From assembly GCA_944325965.1 (NCBI GenBank), contig CALVCB010000003.1:1-63516 (forward strand): a DNA stretch of 63,516 nt, read 5' to 3'. The first letter of the stretch is position 1. Each line of letters starts with the position of its first letter. Shown in pieces: positions 43,689 to 51,865 of this stretch. Both the position numbers and the translations under genes were made by a program. The notes beneath the pieces are model-generated. The model was not told where the DNA came from. It was given only the letters and a program-made list of their open reading frames with translations, and made no database searches. The DNA comes from an uncultured Bacteroidales bacterium. Its GTDB lineage: Bacteria > Bacteroidota > Bacteroidia > Bacteroidales > UBA932.

Positions 43689-44999
43689 ATGAGCCTTGTT
43701 GCCATTGTCGGACGCCCTAATGTAGGGAAATCGACTTTATTCAACCGCCTCGTAGGGATGCGCCAGGCGATAGTGGACGAAACGGCCGGTGTAACCCGAG
43801 ACCGCCACTACGGAAAATGCGAATGGTGCGGACATGAATTCTCCGTCGTCGATACCGGAGGATACACCTTCAACTCCGATGACATCTTCGAAGAAGCCAT
43901 CAGGAAGCAGGTGGTCATAGCCATACAGGAGGCAGACCTGGTCCTTTTCATGGTGGAGCCGGCAACAGGCATCACGGACTACGACGAGGAGATAGCCTCC
44001 CTGCTCAGGAAAAGCGGCAAACCGGTGGTCGTAGCAGTGAACAAGGTCGACACGGGGGACAAGATGTACGACACATACCAGTTCTACTCGCTCGGGCTTG
44101 GGGAGATATGGTGCATCTCGGCAGCCAACGGCGGAGGGACGGGAGACCTTCTGGACGAAATAGTGCGGAGGCTGCCTGAGGATAAGGCCGAAGATTACGA
44201 CGACAGGCCGGACCTTCCGCATATCGCCATTGTCGGGAAACCAAACGTAGGAAAGTCATCACTCGCCAATGCCCTGCTGGGAACAGAACGCAACATAGTC
44301 ACTCCGCTTGCCGGCACGACAAGGGACGCCGTCAGAACCTATTACAACAAATTCGGCCATGAATTCATGCTGGTCGACACCGCCGGTATGAGGAAAAAGT
44401 CAAAAGTCCATGAAGACCTGGAATTCTACTCAGTGATGAGGTCCATACGCGCCATAGAGCACTCCGACGTATGCATCCTCATGATAGACGCACAATGTGG
44501 GCTCGAGGCACAGGACATGAGCATATTCAACCTCATATCCAGGAACAGGAAAGGCTGTGTGATAGTAGTGAACAAATGGGACCTGGTCGAGAAAGACAGC
44601 AATACCATGAAAGCCTATACGGAGTCCCTCAGGGCAAAGCTTGCCCCCTTCAATGACATCCCTATCATTTTCACCTCTGTAATAAACAAGCAAAGGATAA
44701 TGGACGTGCTGGATGCGGCAAGGCTGGTGTACGACAACTATTCGAAAAAGATCTCCACATCCGTCCTGAACGAGGCAATGCTCCCGGAAATCGAGAACTA
44801 CCCACCTCCTGCGTGGAAAGGAAAATATGTCAAGATAAAGTATATTACACAGCTTCCCACAAAATCCCCGTCTTTTGCCTTTTTCTGCAATCTTCCCCAA
44901 TATGTAAAAGACCCGTACAAAAGGTTCCTGGAAAACAGGCTCAGGGAAAAGTTCGACTTCAGAGGATGCCCGGTCCAGATTTTCATGAGACAGAAATAG
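43689..44999 (+). CDS. der: Ribosome-associated GTPase Der (EngA)
   Basis: A 436-residue double GTPase acting in 50S subunit assembly. The first G domain has [17 protein letters not shown] and NKVD. The second has [27 protein letters not shown] and NKWD. A C-terminal KH-like domain follows (about residues 350-436). The length is typical. It converges with the large histidine kinase gene, leaving only 6 bp between stops. Confidence 0.96.
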   Translation: MSLVAIVGRPNVGKSTLFNRLVGMRQAIVDETAGVTRDRHYGKCEWCGHEFSVVDTGGYTFNSDDIFEEAIRKQVVIAIQEADLVLFMVEPATGITDYDEEIASLLRKSGKPVVVAVNKVDTGDKMYDTYQFYSLGLGEIWCISAANGGGTGDLLDEIVRRLPEDKAEDYDDRPDLPHIAIVGKPNVGKSSLANALLGTERNIVTPLAGTTRDAVRTYYNKFGHEFMLVDTAGMRKKSKVHEDLEFYSVMRSIRAIEHSDVCILMIDAQCGLEAQDMSIFNLISRNRKGCVIVVNKWDLVEKDSNTMKAYTESLRAKLAPFNDIPIIFTSVINKQRIMDVLDAARLVYDNYSKKISTSVLNEAMLPEIENYPPPAWKGKYVKIKYITQLPTKSPSFAFFCNLPQYVKDPYKRFLENRLREKFDFRGCPVQIFMRQK

Positions 45000-45005
45000 C
45001 CGGTA

Positions 45006-48000
45006 TCAGGACAAATGCCGCGGAAGGCGGACAGTAAAGCAGGCGCCCTTGAGGACAAAGGACCTCTGATATAGTATCTCTCCATTGCACTTCTCGACAA
45101 TGTTGCGGCATATCGCGAGCCCGAGCCCCGTACCGGCACTCTTTGTCGTGAAGTTCGGGGTAAACAGCTTGCCGAGGTTCTCATCGCTCACCCCGGGGCC
45201 ATTGTCCTCGAACACAATGTCATAATAACCGTCCTTCACACTATTGCGCAGGCATATCTGAATCATGCCGCGCCGGATTTCCCTCCCGTCCTCCGCATCC
45301 TCCTTCTGCTGGATCTCTATGGCCTGTATGGCATTGGTAATCAGGTTGACAAACACCCTTATCAGCTGAGGTTTCGGCGCCAACGCCATGGCATTTTCCA
45401 TTCCGAGATATGACATCTCGATATTGTCCTTGTTGTCAAAGATCACGAGCTGGTCCCTCAGTGTCCTGTCAAGGTCGAGAAGGACAGGCTCCTCACTGTA
45501 GAGCTTGGCGAAGGTGGAGAATTCATTTGCGGTATCCGTAAGTATATCTATGTGCTCAAGCACGACAGCCGCGACCTTGTCGAACTTGTCGTTCCATGCC
45601 GGGTCGTTCTTCTGCTTGAGCCTGATGAGTCTCTGTATCTCCAGCTTGATAGGGGTAAGCGGGTTCTTGATCTCATGGGCCACCTGGCGGGCCATCTCGC
45701 TCCACGCCCTGTCCCTTTCGGCCTGGGCCAGCTGCCGGCTGCTGTCGGAGAGGTCATGCACCATCCTGTTGTATGCGTCCACCAGGCCGGATATCTCGTC
45801 ATCCTGCTTGTATATGATGTACTCCAGGCCATGCAGGTCCGCGGAATTCATCTTCCTTCCCATCTCTATGAGAGGCCTGAACATGGAGTTTACAATGGCG
45901 GTACTGATCAGCAGTGTGAGCGACAGGAGGATGAAGAACAGGTTCACGATGGTCGCCGCATGGAAGAGCGCATCCCTCGTGAAGTCATAGCTGGTGTCCA
46001 CATACGGAGAACTGAGGATAGCCACCATATCGCCAGCCGCATTGAACAAAGGCGAATACAAGGCATAGTACTTGTGCCCGGCCAGGTGCTCCTTATGAAT
46101 ATAGAACCTCTGGTTCCTGTACTTTATGTTGTTGTACGCATCCTTGTCTATCCTCGACTCAAGTATCATGCGGTCGAACAGTTCAGGAGTGGTGGACCTG
46201 TATACCTTTCCTCCCGGAGTATACAGTGTTACGTCCGCTTTGGTGGTATTAGCCACATTCTCAATATAAGAAGAAAAGTCCTGTGTCCCGAGGTCCTGGT
46301 AGCTTCCGGCATACATGCACCTGGATTCCAGCAGGGCCTGTATCGTGCTGATCTTGTTGGACATCATGTTGAACATGTTCTGTTCGTTGCGCTTATATAC
46401 GAAAGTGGTGCTGACGATGGCTATGCTCACCAGTGAAAAGAATAGGGCGCAGAACAGGACCGTATATATCCTCGAACGGAAATAGTTCTTGCGGAAGACC
46501 TGCTCCTTCTTCCGTCTCCTGCGCGTGACAAGCAGGAGCCCGCCATATGATATCAGTATCAGATATGAGAATGTCACCAGGTATGTCATTACACCGCGCA
46601 CCGGCCTTGAAATGACTATAACCTCATCCTGGGAAACCTGGTTGGCGAAATGCAGGTAGCCTCCGCTCTTGAAATGCACATGCCCGTCCTCCAGCATGTC
46701 ATCAGTGATACTTTCACCCATCACTGTGGGATATGCGAACGTGCCATTATAGTTGACAAGCTTGCCGGAAATGAATTTGGCATATGAATAGAAGGACGGA
46801 ATCACTACATCCCCGAGCCTGGAGTTCTCGCCGAGTATGCTGTAGTATCCAGTTCCGTCTTTCGATGACCGGGACTCGATTTCAATGAACATCCTGATTA
46901 CGCCGCAGTCATGGGAATAGTATATGAACCACCCGGTATAACTTGACCTGCCCGTATTGTCATAGGTATAGAAAAACCTGGAATTGTCTGCTATGGGGGT
47001 TCCTGAGCGGAGCTTCTGGTTGAAGTAGTCGAGATTCTCAATTACGGCGGCGGAAGCTCGTCTCCCGGACCCGGGACGCAGGTCGGAATCCCTGCAGGTG
47101 AAGACTGATATGTCATAGTCACTGGACACCCGGTTCAGATAGTTTTCTGTCAGACGGTTGATGATGATGACATCGTTGGCGGCATCCACAGCCAGAGTGG
47201 AGAACAGCGGATCATTCGCTATGCCCTTCTCGACAGAGCGCAGCTGTAACTCCAGCCCCAGGTCCCTGTCGATAGCCAGCCGGTTGGTCCACACCATCAT
47301 CCTGTCCATCTCCTTCCGGAATCCCAGGCTGCCGGCTATGAATGTGATATACAAGACACAAATGCCAGCATAGACGAACAGGAACTTTCTTGAAAACACA
47401 TTGTATCTCCTGCCGGTATATCTGACAAAAAGCGGCTTCTGCATCTGTATGAGCAGCAGCAGAGCCAGGAACAGGCCCGTATAGGACAAATACACCCAAA
47501 GGGTATTCAGGGAAATGCTGTTCCATGCATACAGCTCAAGCGAGATATTAGAATTCAATATCAGGCTCCTGAGGCTGAAATGGATATATACGGCCGTCAG
47601 GACCGATAAGACAATGACTGTCGCATAGTATACGTTACCACGGAACCGGCTACTGTTCCGCGAGGCCTTCTTCAGGAAAGCATCGCGCACGATATATGTG
47701 CATAGGATATACAGGAAGATATATGTATTGACAATCAGCAGTGAACCGAATGAATAGAAAAGATGCCCGTCCGCATATACATTAGGGGAAAAGATCTCAA
47801 GCGAGGCCTGCAGCCTGAGCCCCCAGAAATAGGCCGTGACCGTCGCACAGAACAGTATGACAAGGGATAAGGAATAGGTCCTCATTGTCTTGTGCGCGCT
47901 CAGGTACAGCACTACGGCCATAGTGAACAGAAGCAGCGCGACCCACCGGAGCATAGAGGCATCCACCGAAGGAAGGTCTGGGCGGGCTTCGGCGATCACC

Positions 48001-48635
48001 TTGAACATCGGGTCCGAATCCAGATACACGGTAGAGCCGCCGTCATAGCTGATAGGCATGATGAAATAGTTCTGAGGGAGACGGAGCCTGCTGTTCACGC
48101 CGTTCTCGGCACCGTTCACGTCAGAATAGAAATTGTCCTTTATCTCCATTCCCCCGATGACTTTGCATCCGACATAGTCTGTAATATAATATACGACATA
48201 CCATTTTGAGCCGAGGTTGATATAGGACGGGCTTTCCTTCACGTCCGCCAACGGAGAAGAGAGGCTTCCTCTCAGGCTTGAGAGCCTGTAGAATATCAGC
48301 CGGGACCCGATGTCGTCATTAATGACAGGGAACTGGTTGCTCCAGGACTGGAGGGTGTCGTATACATAGCGGTATATGACCATATCCTCCGGAAGATCCT
48401 CTATTTCAGACCATTGCCGGTCTTCTCCCGTCAAGGCCGATGACATGTATTTCCCCAGAAGCTCCATCCTCTTTTCGAGTCTCTGGGAAACCTTGCCGGC
48501 AATCCTGTCCGAATCGCCGGAGCGTGTATTGATAATCAGCGACAGCACGAAAATGAGCGCGGCCAGCATAATGGCTACAATGCTGGCTTTTGTCCGCACA
48601 TACTCCGCAGTCCCTGTGACAAGATCCTTATTCAT
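45006..48635 (-). CDS. Very large NtrY-like membrane sensor histidine kinase
   Basis: A 1209-residue sensor kinase, about twice the usual length. Membrane segments occur near the N-terminus (residues 18-38) and in a multi-span block (about 230-460). Two more lie around 735-790, and one (FFILLSLTLLISTAIV) comes before a HAMP-like region. Two large extracytoplasmic regions lie between. The cytoplasmic end has the phospho-acceptor in ARQVAHEIKNPLTPIKL (His987) and ATPase boxes NLITNAIQAIE, FEDNGPGV and GTGLGLAICRNIVEK. The NPLTPIKLEIQRL sequence resembles NtrY/PilS kinases that partner sigma-54 activators. Its start overlaps rlmH by 8 bp. No response regulator gene lies in the window. Confidence 0.88.
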   Translation of the reverse strand: MNKDLVTGTAEYVRTKASIVAIMLAALIFVLSLIINTRSGDSDRIAGKVSQRLEKRMELLGKYMSSALTGEDRQWSEIEDLPEDMVIYRYVYDTLQSWSNQFPVINDDIGSRLIFYRLSSLRGSLSSPLADVKESPSYINLGSKWYVVYYITDYVGCKVIGGMEIKDNFYSDVNGAENGVNSRLRLPQNYFIMPISYDGGSTVYLDSDPMFKVIAEARPDLPSVDASMLRWVALLLFTMAVVLYLSAHKTMRTYSLSLVILFCATVTAYFWGLRLQASLEIFSPNVYADGHLFYSFGSLLIVNTYIFLYILCTYIVRDAFLKKASRNSSRFRGNVYYATVIVLSVLTAVYIHFSLRSLILNSNISLELYAWNSISLNTLWVYLSYTGLFLALLLLIQMQKPLFVRYTGRRYNVFSRKFLFVYAGICVLYITFIAGSLGFRKEMDRMMVWTNRLAIDRDLGLELQLRSVEKGIANDPLFSTLAVDAANDVIIINRLTENYLNRVSSDYDISVFTCRDSDLRPGSGRRASAAVIENLDYFNQKLRSGTPIADNSRFFYTYDNTGRSSYTGWFIYYSHDCGVIRMFIEIESRSSKDGTGYYSILGENSRLGDVVIPSFYSYAKFISGKLVNYNGTFAYPTVMGESITDDMLEDGHVHFKSGGYLHFANQVSQDEVIVISRPVRGVMTYLVTFSYLILISYGGLLLVTRRRRKKEQVFRKNYFRSRIYTVLFCALFFSLVSIAIVSTTFVYKRNEQNMFNMMSNKISTIQALLESRCMYAGSYQDLGTQDFSSYIENVANTTKADVTLYTPGGKVYRSTTPELFDRMILESRIDKDAYNNIKYRNQRFYIHKEHLAGHKYYALYSPLFNAAGDMVAILSSPYVDTSYDFTRDALFHAATIVNLFFILLSLTLLISTAIVNSMFRPLIEMGRKMNSADLHGLEYIIYKQDDEISGLVDAYNRMVHDLSDSSRQLAQAERDRAWSEMARQVAHEIKNPLTPIKLEIQRLIRLKQKNDPAWNDKFDKVAAVVLEHIDILTDTANEFSTFAKLYSEEPVLLDLDRTLRDQLVIFDNKDNIEMSYLGMENAMALAPKPQLIRVFVNLITNAIQAIEIQQKEDAEDGREIRRGMIQICLRNSVKDGYYDIVFEDNGPGVSDENLGKLFTPNFTTKSAGTGLGLAICRNIVEKCNGEILYQRSFVLKGACFTVRLPRHLS

Positions 48636-49101
48636 GATGATACGGTTCGCCTTTGATAATTGTGAATGCCCGGTAGAGCTGCTCAAGGAATATTGTCCTT
48701 ACCATCTGGTGGGAGAATGTCATCCTGGAGAGGGAGACAAGCGACGATGCCCGTTCATAGACCGCGGACGAAAAGCCATATGCACCTCCTGTCACAAAGA
48801 CGATATTCCGTCCTCCTCCGGAGATCCGTTTCCCGAGCATGCCGGCCCACTCCCTTGAAGTGTACTCCCGGCCTTTTTCATCAAGCAGGATGACCTCATC
48901 CGTGTCCTTGAGGCATTTCAATATGAGCTGTCCCTCCTTCTCCTTAATCTGTTCTTTCGAAAGGGACGAAACATTTTTCAGCTCCGGTATCTCGACCAAA
49001 GAAAAAGGGATATAATGCTTCAGTCTGGCACGGTATATCTCAATTCCGTCCCAGACCCAGTTCCGGTCGGTTTTCCCGACAGTAAGCAGTGTGATATTCA
49101 T
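48628..49101 (-). CDS. rlmH: 23S rRNA (pseudouridine1915-N3)-methyltransferase RlmH
   Basis: A 157-residue SPOUT methyltransferase modifying helix 69 of 23S rRNA. It shows LLDEKGREYTSREWA, the SAM-binding knot IVFVTGGAYGFSSAVYERA, and the diagnostic C-terminus RAFTIIKGEPYHHE. Length is standard. The downstream kinase gene overlaps its 3' end. Confidence 0.96.
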   Translation of the reverse strand: MNITLLTVGKTDRNWVWDGIEIYRARLKHYIPFSLVEIPELKNVSSLSKEQIKEKEGQLILKCLKDTDEVILLDEKGREYTSREWAGMLGKRISGGGRNIVFVTGGAYGFSSAVYERASSLVSLSRMTFSHQMVRTIFLEQLYRAFTIIKGEPYHHE

Positions 49102-49116
49102 AAAGTTCCCTCACCG

Positions 49117-49147
49117 CAAATATATAAATGTGGCTCGGTATTTGCAA
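49117..49147 (-). promoter_or_regulatory. Promoter of rlmH-kinase operon
   Basis: Minus-strand TATATTTG (plus 49117-49124) and TTG (plus 49145-49147), spacing 20 bp, just upstream of the rlmH ATG at 49101. The mRNA would be nearly leaderless (around 10 bases). Confidence 0.6.
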
Positions 49148-49188
49148 GATTCTGCCGGGCTTATTGGATATGTCGGGCCACATTTCAG

Positions 49189-49593
49189 ATGAAAAAGCGT
49201 TTAAGCATAGCATCAGCCTTAATATTCCTCTTTATCGGGGCCAGTTCGCATGCTCAGGACAACGGCTATGATGTATTTGTGCCTATTGCCAAATACATGC
49301 AGGCAGGAGACGCGGACAAGCTGTCGGCGTGGTTCGCTGACAACCTCGAAATCACGATATTCACAGTCACCAACGACTCGAGCCGAAGCCAGGCCAGACA
49401 GATACTCAAGACATTTTTCAATTCATACACTCCACGGTCTTTCGATCTGACACACAAGGCAGGACGTGCCAACATGAAATATGCCCTCGGCTCGCTGAAT
49501 GCAGGAGGAGAGATATTCATCGTCACGATATTCGTAAGCTACAAGGACACTTCCTATAAAATACAGCAGATAAAAATAGAACGGATTCAGTAG
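49189..49593 (+). CDS. DUF4783 family exported protein
   Basis: A 134-residue protein with a signal peptide (MKKRLSIASALIFLFIGASSHAQ) and a single small alpha+beta domain fitting DUF4783, an NTF2-like Bacteroidota family: IAKYMQAGDADKLSAWFADNLEITI, SRSQARQILKTFF and a strand-rich end. Function unknown; probably periplasmic. The frame is open further upstream into rlmH, but ATG 49189 starts the signal peptide. Confidence 0.82.
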   Translation: MKKRLSIASALIFLFIGASSHAQDNGYDVFVPIAKYMQAGDADKLSAWFADNLEITIFTVTNDSSRSQARQILKTFFNSYTPRSFDLTHKAGRANMKYALGSLNAGGEIFIVTIFVSYKDTSYKIQQIKIERIQ

Positions 49594-49596
49594 TTT

Positions 49597-49610
49597 GGCA
49601 TAGTAATTGC
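49597..49610 (+). promoter_or_regulatory. Candidate sigma-54 (-24/-12) promoter
   Basis: The sequence TTTGGCATAGTAATTGCAAT contains GG at 49597-49598 and GC at 49609-49610, separated by exactly 10 bases. Flanking bases match the sigma-54 consensus TGGCAC-N5-TTGCW except one. It lies just after the DUF4783 stop and before a short AT-rich stretch that ends in a terminator, with no gene on this strand beyond. Start of transcription would be near 49622. Confidence 0.6.
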
Positions 49611-49621
49611 AATACACTTAA

Positions 49622-49692
49622 ACCGGTTAGTTTAGTTGTTAATAATAGGGTTATAGTGAAAAAGGTTGAGCTGTGAAGTTCAGCCTTTTTTT
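49622..49692 (+). ncRNA. Candidate small RNA (about 70 nt) from a sigma-54 promoter
   Basis: Between the putative -24/-12 promoter and the terminator is a non-coding stretch of about 70 bases, beginning near AACCGGTTAG and ending in a hairpin with a T7 tail. No frame longer than a few codons is present, and the next gene lies on the opposite strand, so the transcript cannot be a normal mRNA leader. Alternatively, the terminator may simply end the DUF4783 transcript and the promoter match could be chance. Confidence 0.45.
49659..49692 (+). terminator. Terminator after DUF4783 / candidate small RNA
   Basis: AGGTTGA (49663-49669) pairs with TCAGCCT (49680-49686) with one G-U pair, extended by A/T pairs, and is followed by seven T. 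The A-run on the left may let it also act on the opposite strand for the M16 peptidase gene ending at 49697. Confidence 0.85.
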
Positions 49693-49696
49693 CGTA

Positions 49697-50932
49697 TCAC
49701 AGGTATATCAGCCGACTGCATGAAGACGGGCAGAAAATGAGCCTGGCCGACTCCTGTATATCGGCGGAAGTGACAGACTCCACCAGCTCCCTTGTCTGGA
49801 GATCCGACATGACCTTTCCATACGCCAGCAGGCTCTTGCCCATGGAAAGGCACTGCGACTCTCCGTTGTCAGAGGCTATGGCAAGCTGTCCAAGGAACTG
49901 CTTCTTGGCGGCCCGCAGCCTTCCGGGGCCGAACGGGGAATCCTGGAGCTTCTTCACCTCCCTGCCTATAAGGGACAGGCATTTTTCATAATTGCCCCTG
50001 TCGCAGCCGAAACTGACAGCTGCTATCCCGGTATCGGCATATTGGGTATAAGAGCACTCCACCCCATATACCAGCCCGTACTTCTCCCTCAGGACAGAGT
50101 TAAGGATGGAATTGCTTGCAGGCCCACCGAGAATGTTGCACAACAAGGCGGCAGGAATCCTTTCCGCATCCTGGTAAAGAGAAGGGGCTGGCGCACCTAT
50201 AATGCAATTCACCTGATGGTTGCGCTTGTTTACAGTCCTGTCGAACACGTTGGTTATCCGGACAGTGCGAGGGGCCATTGTCCTGGACGCCGGCCCGCTC
50301 TCCTTCCCGGCAAAGAATTTTCCGCATAGACGCTCCACCTGAGCCTCCATGCGGGACTCCGGGATATCGGCCACAACAGAAAATGACATGTCCTGCGGAA
50401 CGAATTTCTCCTTTATGAAGCGATGCAGTTCCCCGCTTGTGATCCTCTTGACGGATGCAGCCGTCCCGAGTATGGGCATAGACAGCGGATGTCCCCGGAA
50501 AAGAAGCTCCTCAAACCTGTCATATATGTCCTCGGAAGGGGAATCCTTGTACGAATTGATCTCGTCTGTAACCACTCCTTTCTCCTTCTCGACCTCATTT
50601 TCCGGGAACGTAGCCGAGGTCACCAGTTCAAAAAGCAGCGATGCAGCCTTGGACAGGTCCTCCTTCAGGACCGTGGCATGGACTACGATTTCCTCCTTTG
50701 TGGTATAGGCATTGAGCTCACCTCCGAGCCTGTCTAGATAAGAGTTGACAGAGGAGGCGCTCCTATGCTCTGTCCCCTTGAACAATGTATGCTCCACAAA
50801 ATGTGCTATCCCGCTGTGGAACCCGTCTTCATTGCGTGTCCCGCACTTTATGCTCAGGGCGCAATATGCCACTGAGCCTCCGCTCTTCTTGACTGCATAC
50901 CTGAGTCCGCAGCCGGTTTTCCCTGTAATCAT
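49697..50932 (-). CDS. M16-family zinc peptidase
   Basis: A 411-residue pitrilysin-like peptidase. The inverted zinc motif HFVEH lies near residue 44 (GIAHFVEHTLFKGT), with the distal Glu in VVTDEINSYKDSPSEDIYD. LGGELNAYTTKEEIVVHATV follows, and the C-terminal substrate-binding half contains ILGGPASNSILNSVLREKYGLVYGVECSY. Length and single-unit form resemble processing-peptidase-like proteins. No signal peptide is visible. It starts 16 bp after the upstream secreted-protein gene. Confidence 0.9.
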   Translation of the reverse strand: MITGKTGCGLRYAVKKSGGSVAYCALSIKCGTRNEDGFHSGIAHFVEHTLFKGTEHRSASSVNSYLDRLGGELNAYTTKEEIVVHATVLKEDLSKAASLLFELVTSATFPENEVEKEKGVVTDEINSYKDSPSEDIYDRFEELLFRGHPLSMPILGTAASVKRITSGELHRFIKEKFVPQDMSFSVVADIPESRMEAQVERLCGKFFAGKESGPASRTMAPRTVRITNVFDRTVNKRNHQVNCIIGAPAPSLYQDAERIPAALLCNILGGPASNSILNSVLREKYGLVYGVECSYTQYADTGIAAVSFGCDRGNYEKCLSLIGREVKKLQDSPFGPGRLRAAKKQFLGQLAIASDNGESQCLSMGKSLLAYGKVMSDLQTRELVESVTSADIQESARLIFCPSSCSRLIYL

Positions 50933-50948
50933 GCCAACCCGTACGCTT

Positions 50949-51797
50949 TCAGTCCAGCTCCTCCGCTATGCGCTTGATGTCCTCGATCAGGAAGCCCGGT
51001 CCAGTTTTTCTGGTTATCCTGTGTTTCCTGAAATAATACAGTTCCCCGTTCCCGACATTGATAAGCATCTTGTAGCAGAAAGCCCCGGGCTCCGGATCCT
51101 CCGGACATACAGTATAGCTTACCACCACATCCTCGGCATGCCTTGTCACGTAACCGTCGGCAGAGTCCATGTCAGTGACTACAACAGGGTCCTTCAGATA
51201 CCTGTCCCTCATCCGGAAGGCCTCTGACGAAAGGTCCTCCTCGGCCATTACCACCTTGCAGCCCCTGATCTTCCCTATATTGTTGGAATATGCCGCAAGC
51301 GGGCTGTACGCCACAATATCAGTCGCTATCGAAGACAGCACGTGCTGCTGGATAATGTCAAGCACGAGAGGAAGGAACACGGTCTCCCTGCCGGACGGGG
51401 ACTCGACTGCCGCATACGGGAATGTAATAAGTTCAAGCATATTGTCAAGCCCCTTTGAGGCCTCAGGACCTCCCTTGAGCAGGGAAAGGAACTCGATACC
51501 CGGCTCAGACTCCTTCCTGAACTGCCCCTTGACCTTTATCAGAAAATAATAATCGGCATCCGTATTCATCTTCTGGAAATCGCTCAAGGAACAGAATTCA
51601 TAAGGAGATATCGTCCAGTGCTCCCTGACCGCCTCCTTCAGGGTAGAGTCGTAGAACATGTTCCCTGAAAGGACAATCTTGGTCACCTTCTCCGAAAAAT
51701 CCTCTATCTTGACCTTCTTCGTCGTGATCTGGGCCTGCGCCGCCATACCGGCCGGGATGAGGAGCGCAGCAAGAAACAAAATCAATATCTTTTTCAT
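50949..51797 (-). CDS. Exported protein of unknown function
   Basis: A 282-residue protein with a signal peptide (MKKILILFLAALLIPAGMAAQAQ). The mature part is mixed alpha/beta without motifs I recognise; ITTKKVKIEDFSEKVTKIVLSG and LYYFRKHRITRKTGPGFLIEDIKRI look best ordered. ATG 51797 is chosen as the start of the signal peptide. An upstream in-frame ATG at 51839 would sit in the dnaX promoter. It is probably co-transcribed with the M16 peptidase (16 bp). Confidence 0.7.
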   Translation of the reverse strand: MKKILILFLAALLIPAGMAAQAQITTKKVKIEDFSEKVTKIVLSGNMFYDSTLKEAVREHWTISPYEFCSLSDFQKMNTDADYYFLIKVKGQFRKESEPGIEFLSLLKGGPEASKGLDNMLELITFPYAAVESPSGRETVFLPLVLDIIQQHVLSSIATDIVAYSPLAAYSNNIGKIRGCKVVMAEEDLSSEAFRMRDRYLKDPVVVTDMDSADGYVTRHAEDVVVSYTVCPEDPEPGAFCYKMLINVGNGELYYFRKHRITRKTGPGFLIEDIKRIAEELD

Positions 51798-51838
51798 AAT
51801 CATTCCTCCGGAGGCCGTAAAGATAAATATAATTTTCA

Positions 51839-51846
51839 TAAATTTG
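51839..51846 (+). promoter_or_regulatory. -7 element of dnaX-lptB
   Basis: TAAATTTG matches TAnnTTTG, 19 bp ahead of the dnaX ATG. No clear -33 element was seen. Confidence 0.5.
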
Positions 51847-51865
51847 CAGGTTACAACATCTGGTT

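Noticed and set aside
45552-46436. Plus-strand frame of 294 codons inside the histidine kinase gene
   Set aside because: Shadow of the kinase domain coding strand.
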